Assembly (NCBI GenBank): GCA_033557465.1
Contig: CM066034.1
Coordinates: 987,513,637 to 987,577,636, forward strand
Source of the DNA: Ichthyophis bannanicus
Taxonomy: Eukaryota; Chordata; Amphibia; Gymnophiona; Ichthyophiidae
Reading direction: 5' to 3'
DNA length: 64,000 nt
Positions within the stretch are counted from its first letter, which is position 1; the number at the start of each line of letters is the position of its first letter. Under the pieces are notes generated by a model that saw only the letters and a list, made by a program, of their open reading frames with translations, was not told the DNA's origin and did no database searches. This document shows positions 21,158-31,169 of the stretch, one piece after another. The position numbers and the translations under genes are program-made.

Positions 21158-21640
21158 TAGTAACATAGTACATGACGGCAGATAAGGACCAGCATGGTCC
21201 ATCTAGTCTGCCCAATAAGGTGGCTAGAGTTGTACCTGCTGCTCTGTGCAGGTTGCTTCCCTCTGCGCCTTTGTTTAAGGTTTTACCTGCTGCTCTGTGC
21301 AGGTCACCTCCCCCCCTCTATTTTTCTGAGGTGTAAAAGTAATTTAAATTTGCTTTTATTCTCTCCTTTCGCTATATAGAGATGCTCCATGTCTGTCCCA
21401 CGCCTTTTTGAATTCCATCACTGTTTTTGCCCCCACCATCGGGAGGGCATTCCAGGAATCCACCACCCTTTCCGTGAAAAAATATTTCCTGATATTGCTT
21501 TTTAATTTACCTCCTTATAGCTTTATTTCTTGCCCTGTAGTTGTACAGCTTCCCTGTCTTTCAAAAAGGTTAGCTTGTTCATTAATACCTTTTAAATATT
21601 TAAATGCCTGTATCACATTCCCCCTCTCTTCTAGGATATA
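21158..21640 (-). mobile_element. CR1 3' end with ORF2 C-terminus
   Basis: Reversed, it reads RKYFFTERVVDSWNALPMVG and KTVMEFKKAWD, followed by a 3' UTR with the gtcatgtactatgttactat terminus at 21158-21180. Confidence 0.85.
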
Positions 21641-21644
21641 CATA

Positions 21645-22040
21645 TTTAGCTCTTTATCTTTATTCGTTGCTTTATATACTGCCCACACCGAGGCACCAGA
21701 GCAGTTTACAATATACAAGACAAAATATTTGGCTGCAGAAAAGGAAACAGAACTCCATTGGTACAGTAGGAAAGGGATAGAGCTGAAGACAAAGAATAAG
21801 CAAGAGATAAGCATGGGACTCAGAGGAACAGACTAACAGGGGAAAACAAACTATGCAGGAAGCTAGGGGGGGGGCTGGAGGGAGGTGACAGGTCAAAGGC
21901 GGCACAAAAGAGATGGGTCTTTAGACCAGCTTTGAATCTGGTGAAAGAGGGTTTGAGGCGGAGGGCAGGGAGGGGGGGGGGAGCGAATTCCAGAGATGGG
22001 CAGGAAGCGCATGAGCCAGAGAGGCGCAGGACCCATTTGA
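21645..22040 (-). mobile_element. L2 3'-end fragment
   Basis: The + strand shows ctttatatactgcccacacc at the 3' end, and the reversed ORF2 C-terminus carries FKAGLKTHLFCAAFDLS. This matches the L2 C-terminal FK-LKTHLF block. Confidence 0.72.
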
Positions 22041-22636
22041 AGGGGGGCAGAAGGAAAGGGCAGTAGAAGCTGGAACATGGGGATCAGATGCTGGGTCAGG
22101 GGAGACAAGAGGTGGAAGAGGCAAGAAGAAGGGTCGATACTGGGGAAGGGGGGAGCAAATGTTGGGGCAAGGAGCTAGAAGAAGAGGCAAAACTCAGGGG
22201 AGCGGTCACTGGGAAAGGGGGGCAAGGATATGAGGTGTAGTAGACGAACGTCATTCCTGCCGTCCCTCTGCTCCCACCTGTGCCCCACTGCCGCAGCTCC
22301 TGCCCCTCTCTGGCATGTCAGCAGCCAAAAGCCTCTGGCGCTGAGTGCTACTTCTGCTTTCGCCCTATCTGATGCAGACTTCCTTTTGCATGGGGCAGGA
22401 AGTGGCTGGGCTGCCCCAAAAATGTTGCTGCTTTAGGTGACTGCCTAGTTCACCTATTGGCTAGTGCCAGCCCTGTAGGGAGCAGATGTGGGGAAGGGAG
22501 AGGAAGAGCAGGTACTTGGAAAGGGGGAAAGAAGGGCCAGATATTGGGGAAGGAGAAACAAGAGGCAGATGGTTGCACCGTGCATGCTGCGTCTTCCTGT
22601 CTAATGATTAACCATCTCTCATCCCTCCCATTTCAG
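22041..22636. other. VWA2 intron with possible hAT end
   Basis: Purine-rich to 22220, then a GC-rich part ending ctagtgccagccctg at about 22477. That is the style of a hAT (Tip100-like) terminus; the opposite end was not identified. The acceptor of the exon at 22637 follows. Confidence 0.4.
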
Positions 22637-22746
22637 GTTCGAGTGGGGGTCCTGCAGTACAGTGCCACACCCTGGCTGGAATTCCCACTTGACACTTATC
22701 TCACGCGGCAGGAAGTCAAGCAGGAGACCAAGGAAATTGTGTTCAG
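22637..22746 (+). CDS. VWA2: VWA2 exon: first VWA domain, second part
   Basis: The exon continues the VWA fold from the previous exon. It reads VRVGVLQYSATPWLEFPLDT and then a charged helix ending KEIVF, followed by a split Arg codon. VWA2 orthologues have the same VRVG(A/V)xQ(F/Y)SxTPxLEFPLD block. The acceptor is catttcag at 22629-22636 and the donor is gtaacg at 22747. The exon is 110 nt, entering in phase 0 and leaving after two bases of a codon, which matches the next exon. The upstream intron is 3.8 kb. The downstream intron is 24 kb and holds most of the large retrotransposons in the window. Confidence 0.93.
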
Positions 22747-23630
22747 GTAACGGTAAATTATAAGTTTCATGAATGTATTTGCCCTGTTGCAGGCTCAAGT
22801 GCAAAATGTGGAAGAATGTGAGAAAACAAGAAAGTGAAATGGACTTGAGAAATGTTTTGGGGGATTTTGAGTGCTGAACTTGGAACCTTTTGTAACATAC
22901 CTATAATGACATGGGTACAACTGTGGATTTGGTGAACCATTTTACAGAGAAACACATTCAAAAAAAGAACGGCATCACTTGGGGTTTTGAATGTGTAAGT
23001 AGCAGCCCTCAAGTGTGTACATGTGTGCATAAGTGCCGCCATTTACATGCCTGAGTGCCAAATTTCAGAAACTTGGATGTCCAAGGGGAGATAATTAAGG
23101 AACCGAGCTACCAAACTCACATTTTTCACCTTTTCAGGTGGCTTTGACCACCACAAATGTGTGAAGAATTCCCCCTCAACCACGCCTCCAAACTATAGGT
23201 CCAAACACACAAGGAACTGACACACACGCACTGCTCAGAGCATCTGTAAAAGCCAATGGACACAGTTTGAAATATACATGTACTACCATTCCAAAATAAG
23301 GAATTCGTGCATACTTCTCAGGCTCATACAAACCACGCCTAGAATATGGGCCCCCTTCAAAACTGTGCATGCCACAGGTACACAAGTGTAAGCATCGACT
23401 TTTCTAACATTGCTACAGACTTGTGTAGGGATTTGCGTTTACCACATGCCTTTCTTCAGGATTAGCTCAAGGCGACTTGCAGTCAGCTACAGTAGGCATT
23501 TGGCTGTTTATATATGCAAATCCACTATTTACATGTGCCAGTGCTGTGCAAGCCTTTGTGTATTACTTTGGCAACACATATACAATACTGAAACCATCCT
23601 GGCAGCCCTCTTGAGTGAATTGTATTGATG
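22747..23630. other. VWA2 intron, no gene seen
   Basis: Mixed sequence with no recognised repeat or exon. Confidence 0.4.
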
Positions 23631-23703
23631 GTATCTTTGAACTATCGGCAGCCTTTGATTTGGTTGACCATACACTACTTCTAACAATCCTACAAAGAGA
23701 TTG
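23631..23703 (+). mobile_element. L2 RT scrap (FELSAAFDLVDHTLLL)
   Basis: About 70 bp encode DGIFELSAAFDLVDHTLLLT, the L2 RT motif around the first catalytic Asp, cut off on both sides. The DIRS-like sequence starts immediately after. Confidence 0.7.
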
Positions 23704-23705
23704 GT

Positions 23706-25010
23706 TCTTTCTCCATGGACAAGCAGGATGTATCAGCCGCACCAGGTGTCGTCATTCCACGGCACCATGGACAGAGCCTTTCTGAGCATGTGCCCTGGTA
23801 CCCCTACTCCTGGGCCTGCTCCTACCTAGCTCAGTTTTGCTTCTCCCCACCCCCCCCCCCCCCCAGCCAGAAGGACAGAACACCAGCTCTTCTTATTCCT
23901 ATCACAAAAAAGAATCAGAACATGGACAAAGAAAAGAAAGGGAAATCAAGCAAACTTGGATTCAAGAAGTACCTGCCAAGTACTTGTAATCTGGATTGGC
24001 CACTGTTGGAAACAGGATACTGGGCTTGATGGATCTTGATCTGACCCAGTAAGGCATTTATTAAGTGCCCAAAATGTGCCAGGAAGGTGAACTCTATAAA
24101 CGTCCATGACTGTTCACTGCCTGGGAGAAGCCCACCACGTGGAGGACTGCTCTCACTGTGCCTGCATGTCCCCAGGGATCAACACTCCCATGGCCATACA
24201 CTCCAGGATTGCTTGCATGCCTCCAGAAAAACTAGGGACCACTCTGCCTACTCCTCCAAACACCAGACCAAGGGGAAAAAAAAGCAGAAAAGGCCAGAAG
24301 ACAAGGAAAAAGATATGAGGAGTCACATGGCCACCGGCAACATGGCTGCTGCAGCAGCTCCTTCATCGGGGTCCTCCACTGCACAGGATGTGCCCCCAAG
24401 TCCTCTATCTCTGGCAAAGTGTCAACGGTTCCAGATCTTGTGACTGTAGCAGCCTCCTGGCCTTAGTCGCCATCCAGACTTGGCCCCCCTCTACTGCCTT
24501 GGCACCTTCCATGTGACTTCCCTTCAGCGTGGATGAAATTGCATCACGGCAGGATGATGTATGCTGTTGCCATGCCAATGAGGGAACCCCTCCTCAACAT
24601 GATTGCATCGGTGCCGATGGATTCTCCTTGCCCTTACCCACACCGAGAGGAGGACAGCTCCAGCGCTGACAGCCGCTCCAAAAGTCACTCCAGCACTGAG
24701 AAACACCGCAGGAGCTAGCATCGACACAGGAGAACCAGAGACTCATCACACAGCTCTAGCCCATACTCCTCAGCCCTCTCCCCCCACTGCCACTGATGCA
24801 GTGGCAAAAAGAGGGGCCTGTGCAGATAGAGCAGCAACACCAGCACAGGTAACCATGCTGGACCTACTGGCATTCAAGGGCAATCACTCCATAAAAAACA
24901 AACTTATAATCAGAGTGGAAAAATCTTTTCAACTAAGTGGGGGACTCTTTATCATGAGCAATATTTGTTTAAGCAAAAGGAGGTCTCAGACCCATATTTG
25001 CTCTCGAGCT
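23706..25010 (+). mobile_element. DIRS element 5' fragment with gag-like ORF
   Basis: It starts with the terminal region catggacaagcaggatgtat and then encodes a Lys-rich N-terminus (MDKEKKGKSSKLGFKK). After a CR1 3' end inserted at about 23976-24060 it continues KCPKCARKVNSINVHDC and a Ser/His-rich gag-like tail with frameshifts. No RT or recombinase follows. Assignment to DIRS rests on similarity of its end to the ones near 46040 and on gag style. Confidence 0.6.
23976..24060 (+). mobile_element. CR1 3' tail inserted in DIRS gag
   Basis: The stretch contains ggaaacaggatactgggctt and then gatctgacccagtaaggca. It is the same CR1 3' end as at 44805-44875. Confidence 0.82.
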
Positions 25011-25140
25011 AATGCTTGTTTTTAAGTCTAGCATTGGCGCATGCTAACATCAACGACCAACCTGGAAATTTTTCTTTCGTTTTTTATCTTGCTCCTAAAA
25101 GACCCGGTTCCCTACCACTTGTGTATCCAAACTGATATTA
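25011..25140 (-). other. Probable continuation of the Penelope-like 3' region
   Basis: This stretch becomes contiguous with 33950 onward if the two insertions are removed. There is no coding signal; the assignment rests on position only. Confidence 0.35.
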
Positions 25141-25159
25141 AAATTTAAGAAGCTCGGGA

Positions 25160-25655
25160 GGAGAGCATTTTGTACCTGGGAGCAGTCGCGGTGATTTCAT
25201 CGGGCCGCGGAGCTGTGCTGCAGATCGGGACCAGGACCTGTTGAGTCAGCTGCAGGCGCGGGGTGGACACCAGTGCTCCGGAGGACCCCCTGCTCTCTAC
25301 AAAGCCCGACGAGAGCGGGGCTTTGGTGGAGGAGAGCATTTTGTACCTGGGAGCAGTCGCGGTGATTTCATCGGGCCGCGGAGCTGTGCTGCAGATCGGG
25401 ACCAGGACCTGTTGAGTCAGCTGCAGGCGCGGGTGGACACCAGTGCTCCGGAGGACCCCCTGCTCTCTACAAAGCCCGACGAGAGCGGGGCTTTGGTGGA
25501 GGAGAGCATTTTGTACCTGGGAGCAGTCGCGGTGATTTCATCGGGCCGCGGAGCTGTGCTGCAGATCGGGACCAGGACCTGTTGAGTCAGCTGCAGGCGC
25601 GGGGTGGACACCAGTGCTCCGGAGGACCCCCCTGCTTTCTACAAAGCCCGACGAG
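25160..25655 (+). repeat. Tandem 5'-UTR monomers, about 170 bp x 2.9
   Basis: ggagagcattttgtacctgg starts at 25160, 25331 and 25501 (periods 171 and 170). The copies are almost identical; one G difference in gcggggtgg against gcgggtgg explains the one-base change. They are CpG-rich and sit exactly upstream of the ORF, like the promoter monomers of mouse L1. Confidence 0.95.
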
Positions 25656-25783
25656 TGCTATACGCGGCCGCGTGTTCGCGGCCTGCGTGGTCGTGATCTA
25701 AGGGGCGTGATACAAGGGGCAGGCCACGCCCCTTTGACGCCCCTTCGACGCGTCTGAGGCGCTGGAAGTCTACTGTTTTGTCG

Positions 25784-26872
25784 ATGGGAAAGCGGAAAGC
25801 CAAACCGGCCGTCACTCCAACAGCTTCTGGCGGTGTACAGGGGAGTAAGGTTGGCCCCATGGACAAACATGTTACTTCCCTGCAACCAGCTATGCAATCA
25901 CCGGAGGGGGCTTCTTTAAGCCCTGAAGTCCGGTTACCACCTCCCCTCCCACAGCTTCCACTTTCATCTACTCCTGTGGACACCTCTGTATCGGATGAAG
26001 TTGTTGCTCTTTGTCCAGTCGAACCAGTGGTATCTGAAGATCCTTTTGTTTCTCCTTCAGGGGAGGTTACTCTTTTGGATATTTGGACTGCCATTAAGAA
26101 AATGGATGTACGCTTATCTGGTACTGTTTCATCTCTTTGTTCTTTTTCTAGTGATGTAGTTGATAAAGTGAAGATGATTGATTCACAATTGGTTTCCTTA
26201 ACGGATTCCCTTACCCATGCTGATTCTCAACTTCAAGTATGTGTTACTAATGATGTGGCTTTAGTTAAAGAGCTCTCAGCGATTTCCTTTCGCTTGGAGC
26301 TTATTGAGAATCAGTCCAGGGTACGGAATCTCCGTTTTCTCAATTTTCCTTCCACTCATTTGCTCTCTTTCGACTTATTGTTAAAAAAGTATTTCATTGA
26401 AGTTCTTCAAATAACAGAAACTATTGATGTCCTCCAAATGTTTTCTTTCTCAAATGTTCTTGGGATGGTGCCTAACCCTGAAGGAGATTTACCCCCTCCC
26501 CAGGATTCGGTTGCCCAAAATTTGACTGCATTTTTGGAGGACTCTTTGGATATCATCCCTAAACGCTGTACATTAGTAGTTACATTTTCCCTAGAGTCTG
26601 CTAAATTAAAGGTATTGCGTGCCTATTTTAAGCATAAGGATCAATTGTTCTGTGGATTTAAAATTCAGGTTTTTCCCGATATAGGACGGACTACTCAGTC
26701 TCGTCGTAAACAATTCTTGAATTTAAAACCGAGAGTGCTTGCACTGGGGGCTTCTTATTTCTTAAAATTTCCTTGTCGGTGTCTCATTACATATGAAGAG
26801 CAGAATTACGTCTTTACTGAGGTGATTCAGTTACAGAAATTCTTGGTTAGTAAGGAAGCTGTTGTGAAATGA
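25784..26872 (+). CDS. ORF1p-like protein of HAL1-like retroposon (362 aa)
   Basis: An intact frame starts at the ATG of MGKRKAKPAVTP. Order: basic N-terminus; Pro/Ser-rich linker (GPMDKHVTSLQP); GEVTLLDIWTAIKKMDVRLS leading into a coiled-coil-like region to about residue 175; an RRM-like start NLRFLNFPSTHLLS; a C-terminal domain with LKVLRAYFKHKDQLFCGFKI, QVFPDIGRTTQSRRKQFLNL and FLKFPCRCLIT. The coiled coil, RRM-like and C-terminal order is that of L1 ORF1 RNA-binding proteins, though identity is low. Paralogous copies in the window are at 14731-16244 and 49380-52505. The protein would package RNA for retrotransposition. Confidence 0.8.
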   Translation: MGKRKAKPAVTPTASGGVQGSKVGPMDKHVTSLQPAMQSPEGASLSPEVRLPPPLPQLPLSSTPVDTSVSDEVVALCPVEPVVSEDPFVSPSGEVTLLDIWTAIKKMDVRLSGTVSSLCSFSSDVVDKVKMIDSQLVSLTDSLTHADSQLQVCVTNDVALVKELSAISFRLELIENQSRVRNLRFLNFPSTHLLSFDLLLKKYFIEVLQITETIDVLQMFSFSNVLGMVPNPEGDLPPPQDSVAQNLTAFLEDSLDIIPKRCTLVVTFSLESAKLKVLRAYFKHKDQLFCGFKIQVFPDIGRTTQSRRKQFLNLKPRVLALGASYFLKFPCRCLITYEEQNYVFTEVIQLQKFLVSKEAVVK

Positions 26873-27127
26873 GTTGGTGGTCTGCTTAGATTTTTTTGCT
26901 CCCTTATGTGGGATCTAGGATCCCTTATTTCTTTATATTTTTTGCTACTTCTGAGTAATCTCTCCTCCCATTAATGTGTTTTTGATTATGTGATGGTTAT
27001 ATTCTTGTAGAGTGTATCTTTTGTGGTTATGTTGTATTTTTCTTTGTTGTTATTCTGTATCTCAAGAAAATGCAAAATAAAATATATTAAAATTTAAGAA
27101 GCTCTGGGGGCGCTCGTGAGCCCGCTG

Positions 27128-27139
27128 CAAGATGGCCGC
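27128..27139 (+). promoter_or_regulatory. YY1-like site at L1 5' end
   Basis: CAAGATGGCCGC lies 23 bases into the element. The human L1 5' UTR has the same core (CAAGATGGCCG) at about the same distance from its start, where YY1 sets the initiation site. The match is seen directly; function here is inferred. Confidence 0.6.
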
Positions 27140-28121
27140 ACTTTACTAGAGCTCCGTCCCCACAACCCCTGAATCTTTGCAAACATGTGCTAACAGCCGC
27201 ATTCTACCCCCTCCGTACCTTCCCTGGATCAGCGCAAGCCAGCGGTCCCCCTCGGAGTCTGGTCCAGCGATTCGGCGGGATCCTTGGTGGCTGGAGAACT
27301 GAAGATTTTGCCATAGCAGCGCGGCCTGCTGGACGCTGTTTCCTGCCGCCAGATTCTCGCTCGGCTGACTTTGCCGCCAGCCGCTGTATCCGGCGCGGTT
27401 GAAGACCACCCGACAAACTCCTGCGGGGCCTACGGGCTGGGCCCCTTTTTGTTGCCTGCGGATCGAGCGGTGGTCCGCTCATCGGGAGGGGGAGCGCACT
27501 CTCAAGCCTGTGGCGTTGGGCGGTAGCGCTGAGGAACTGTCGGGGAGACCTGCCGAGACCACGTGGCATCCACGCGGCAACTGCCGGCACCTGTCATCCT
27601 GCCTCACTAACGCGAGCCAACTTGAGGGGGGTAAGTTTGAGTGCTGCCTCTTCTCCTGCATGCCCTTTGATCTGCAGTTGGGGCTGGTGACCGGGGCTAA
27701 TTTTCTTCAGCAGCCCAGTGTCGCACCGAGGCCTCCGCTCTCCTGAATGGCTCCGGGGTGCCCGGCAGGCCTGCACGTGCGATCTCTCTGGCCTCAGGCC
27801 TCTCATTGAAGCTCTCCAATCTACAACTACGGGCTCTTGCTGGTACAGCCCCACACCGCTTTACACTGCTTTTTGACTCTCATCTGTGCCAGGCTGTTTC
27901 TTCAGGGGGGCTGGGGGCAGCTTACTACTCTCTGCCCCACTGTCTCACCAGTGTCTTCTGCTTTACTGACATTGCTTGAACGCATCTCCTGACACTGTGT
28001 AGCGGTGGCTACTCTGCGGGCTGGTCTGGCCTCGTGCGCCGTCCTCTTTCTGGTGCCTTCATGTTGCTGACATTGGCTCTATCTCTCTCCTAACACTGTG
28101 TGAGCTGGGTGACTCTATGCG

Positions 28122-29077
28122 ATGGCTGCTAAAACCAAAAATTCTGAAACTCAGGAGGGGATGCGCTCCTCCCAGCGACTGCAGAAAAAGTCCGGAGCCT
28201 CATGCAGCCCACGCGGCCAATCTCCCCCATCGGGTTCCGATGATGAGACTGTAAGTGAAGAGGAACTGGATCCTCATAAGCACTCTCCTCAGCTCAAATC
28301 AATTAGCCAATGAGTTCCGCTCACTACGGGAAGACTTGTTGAAAGATGTCGCAGAACTCCGGACCGACGTTAAGGAACTGGGAGCCCGAGTAGAGGACGT
28401 GGAGACCAAAGTGGTTGATCATGATGGGACTCTGATGGATTTACAATGTGCTCTTGACAGGCAGCGTGCACAGGCAATGGAGCTGACTTATAAAATTGAT
28501 GACATTGAAAACCGCTCCCGCCGCAACAATGTGCGTTTTCGTGGAATTCCAGAGGCGGTGGGGGGCGGGGAAGACTTGCCGACCGTGCTTAAGCTGCTGA
28601 TAGTGGAGTTGCTTCCGGCAGAGGAGCTGGCTATGCACGCTTCTGGAATGGAAATTGAGCGGGTTCACCGCGCTCTGGGAAAACCCCCTAACAACCAACC
28701 AACCACGAGATGTCATTGCGAGATTTCTGCGCTATACTGATGCCGAGCTTCTTATACGTTGAGGACGGGAGAAGACGGTCCGCTTCCAGGACGCGACAGT
28801 GTCCATTTACCAGGACCTCTCGACGTTCACATTGGCGCGCCGGAGAGAGATGAAACCAGTCTCGGCGGTCTTGACCAGCAAGGGGATTCGCTATTCTTGG
28901 TCCTTCCCCTTTAGGATGAACTTCCTTTTGGGAAACAAAAAGATTTCTGCAAAGGACTGCTCTGAAGCTTGGCGAGCTCTTCGCCAGGCGGGCCTAGTTG
29001 ATGATAATGCCCAGCCTCATCCGCCGCCCCCTAAGCCCCAGCATTCTAAGTGGACCCGGGTGGGCAAGTCCGCCTGA
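28122..29077 (+). pseudogene. L1 ORF1 (frameshifted)
   Basis: Three frames together cover a canonical ORF1p: a charged N-terminus (MAAKTKNSETQEGMRSSQ); a coiled coil (LREDLLKDVAELRTDVKELG, then ENRSRRNNVRFRGIPEAV at the RRM start); RVHRALGKPPNNQPT; and the C-terminal domain (VSIYQDLSTFTLARRREMKP, then SWSFPFRMNF). Frameshifts are near 28300 and 28715. Confidence 0.88.
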
Positions 29078-29624
29078 CACTTTTGCGGAATTGCAAAGCT
29101 CCCCTTACTTTTTCTTTTTTAGGGAGCCTCAACCAGTGGGTCCCCTGATTTTTGGATAAAAGGTGGCAAGGATTAGCTTGGGATCCCCACTCCATTATCC
29201 ATGGGGGGCGGCGGTTGATCTGCAAATGTTTTGCTGATGTTATTGTTCTGATGGGGGGGCATGAAGGGATTGATGATCCGGGGTGGGTGGGGGAGCAGTG
29301 GGGGGAATGCTTTCTATGTTTAGGTTGAGTTTTCACTTTGTGGGGTTCTGGGGGGTACGGGGTTTGTGGTCAATTTACCGTGTCCTGTATTAACCTAGAC
29401 AGGCAGGTGGTATTGACGGGAAGGGGGGGAGATGGGTGGGAGGGGGGTCTTCCAATATGGAGCTGGGGGGTATGTTTGGGCTGGGGAGGAGGGTCTATGG
29501 CTTTTGTTCTTAGAGGGTGGAATAGGTGGGCCCGATTAATTAATTTCCTGGGTTTGCTGGGGGGAGTTCTCATTGGGATTTTCTGGGTGGCTGGTGGATG
29601 TGTGGGGTTAGGTTGTAATTCTTA
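29078..29624 (+). other. L1 inter-ORF spacer, G-rich
   Basis: There is no recognised gene. Long G-runs on the + strand (29205-29360 and 29420-29600) give repeated GGG/GGGG blocks. Upstream 27105-28121 is the 5' UTR, GC-rich and CpG-rich. Confidence 0.7.
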
Positions 29625-31022
29625 ATGGTGCGCTTTATCTCTTTAAATGTTAAGGGTCTTAACTCCCCGAGGAAGCGGTCCCTGCTGTTCTCAGAATTGC
29701 GCACTTTGCAAGGGGACATTGTATATCTGCAGGAGACCCATCTTCAGAACTCCAAGCAGGGCTGGCTAAAGCCACCCCCATACACTGAGGTGCGGGTGGC
29801 CTCCAACACGCAGGGCCGGAAGAAGCGGGGAGTGGCTCTACTATTTCATCAGAGCCTCTCCTTGCAGATTGAAGAGATAAAGCGCGATACCCTGGGGAGG
29901 TGGCTTTTCCTGAATGTTCGCTTAGACGGACACCTGCTAACTTTAGCTAATGTTTATGCACCAAACACAGGTTAGGGGCCCTTTTTTACACGATTGATAG
30001 CCCTACTGGCGGATTTTGCAAAAGGCCCCATTGTTTTGGGTGGGGATTGCAACACGCATTTAGTGCCCCATTTGGATTCTACGGGTCGTGCTGGGGGGGG
30101 AATGGGGGGATCGGCAAGAGCCCTTCAACGCTTGATGTTTGACTTGGGCCTACGGGATATATGGAGAGACACCCATGCGGAAGAGAGGGGTTATACTTAC
30201 TACTCTCCGGTCCATCAGGTCCATACTCGCATTGATTATTTTCTATTGGACCAGCGCCTGATGGACGGGAGAGTGCAGGCTGGACTTGGAGCGCTGACTT
30301 GGTCAGATCATGCCCCGTGCTGGCTTACCCTCCCGGACGGCACGTATAGTGAGTGTCGCCGTCTTTGGCGATTAGACGCGAGGTTCCTGCGGCGGCAGGG
30401 TGCAGTGCAGGATCATGCCCGCTTTATTAAGGAATTCTTTGAGCTTAATGATACTGGGGATGTTCCCCTTCCCACGGTGTGGGATGCTTATAAGGCTACA
30501 GCTCGCGGTCAACTTATGGCTGAGGCAACCCGCACGCGCAAAATGTGGACGCGTGAACATGATCACTTGGTGAGGGAATCTGCTCGCCTAGGCTTGGAGC
30601 ATGCCCGAACCGGGTCGAGGCAGGTCCTACGTCAGTGGCGGCAGGTTCGAGCGAATCTAGATGCGTGTATGCAGAGAGAATTAGATAACAAACGCCGGAA
30701 ATTAAGGCAAACTTTTTATGAACATGGGAACAAAACTGGCCACCTTTTGGCTTTGCGCCTACGTCAACAGCAGTCCTCGAGAGTGGTCCGCGAATTATGC
30801 GACGCTGGGGGACAGAAAAGGGTTATCTCCCGGGAGATCCGTGATCTTTTTGCCGATTTCTTGGAGCGACTTTATAAAGCAGAGCCTTCTGCTAGGGATC
30901 ATGTGCAGGATTATCTTCAGAGGGCCGCTCTACCGCGTCTTTATTATTTATTTATTTATTTATTTATTACAATTTCTTATATACCGCACTATTGTCAGCG
31001 CGGTTTACATACAACAAAATGA
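29625..31022 (+). pseudogene. L1 ORF2: endonuclease domain and linker
   Basis: It starts VRFISLNVKGLNSPRKRSLL and continues LQETHLQNSKQGW, KRGVALLFHQ, LANVYAPNTG, an in-frame TAG at 29973-29975, then GGDCNTHLVPHLDST, RIDYFLLDQRL and WSDHAPCWL. These are the L1-type AP endonuclease motifs. The linker runs to about 30940, where the L2 piece is inserted. Confidence 0.9.
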
Positions 31023-31164
31023 CCATAACAAACTGTTTGGCTTCACATAGAACAGGAGAAAACAACTTGGATAACATGTTTATGCTTTACATAGAACAGG
31101 AGTAATAACTTGGATAAACGGGGAATGCAAACTAAACTACTTACATATGTACATATGTACATAT
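30943..31164 (-). mobile_element. L2 3' end inserted in L1 ORF2
   Basis: The + strand shows ttatttatttatttatttat and then ttatataccgcactattgtc, a reversed L2 tail. The target gtctt is duplicated (30937-30941 and 31165-31169). Removing the insert restores the L1 reading LPRLSDSDR. The 5' part holds a local duplication (acatagaacaggag twice) and acatatgt triplets. Confidence 0.88.
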
Positions 31165-31169
31165 GTCTT

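Larger units (their letters stand above)
25156..27089 (+). mobile_element. ORF1-only (HAL1-like) retroposon, intact copy
   Basis: It has tandem 5' monomers (25160-25655), one intact ORF (25784-26872), and a short 3' UTR ending gcaaaataaaatatatt. The target sequence aaatttaagaagctc stands at 25141-25155 and again at 27090-27104. No RT or endonuclease is present. This is the design of mammalian HAL1 (half-L1) elements, which use L1 enzymes in trans. The target contains TTTT/AA on the - strand, the L1 endonuclease consensus. Confidence 0.85.
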
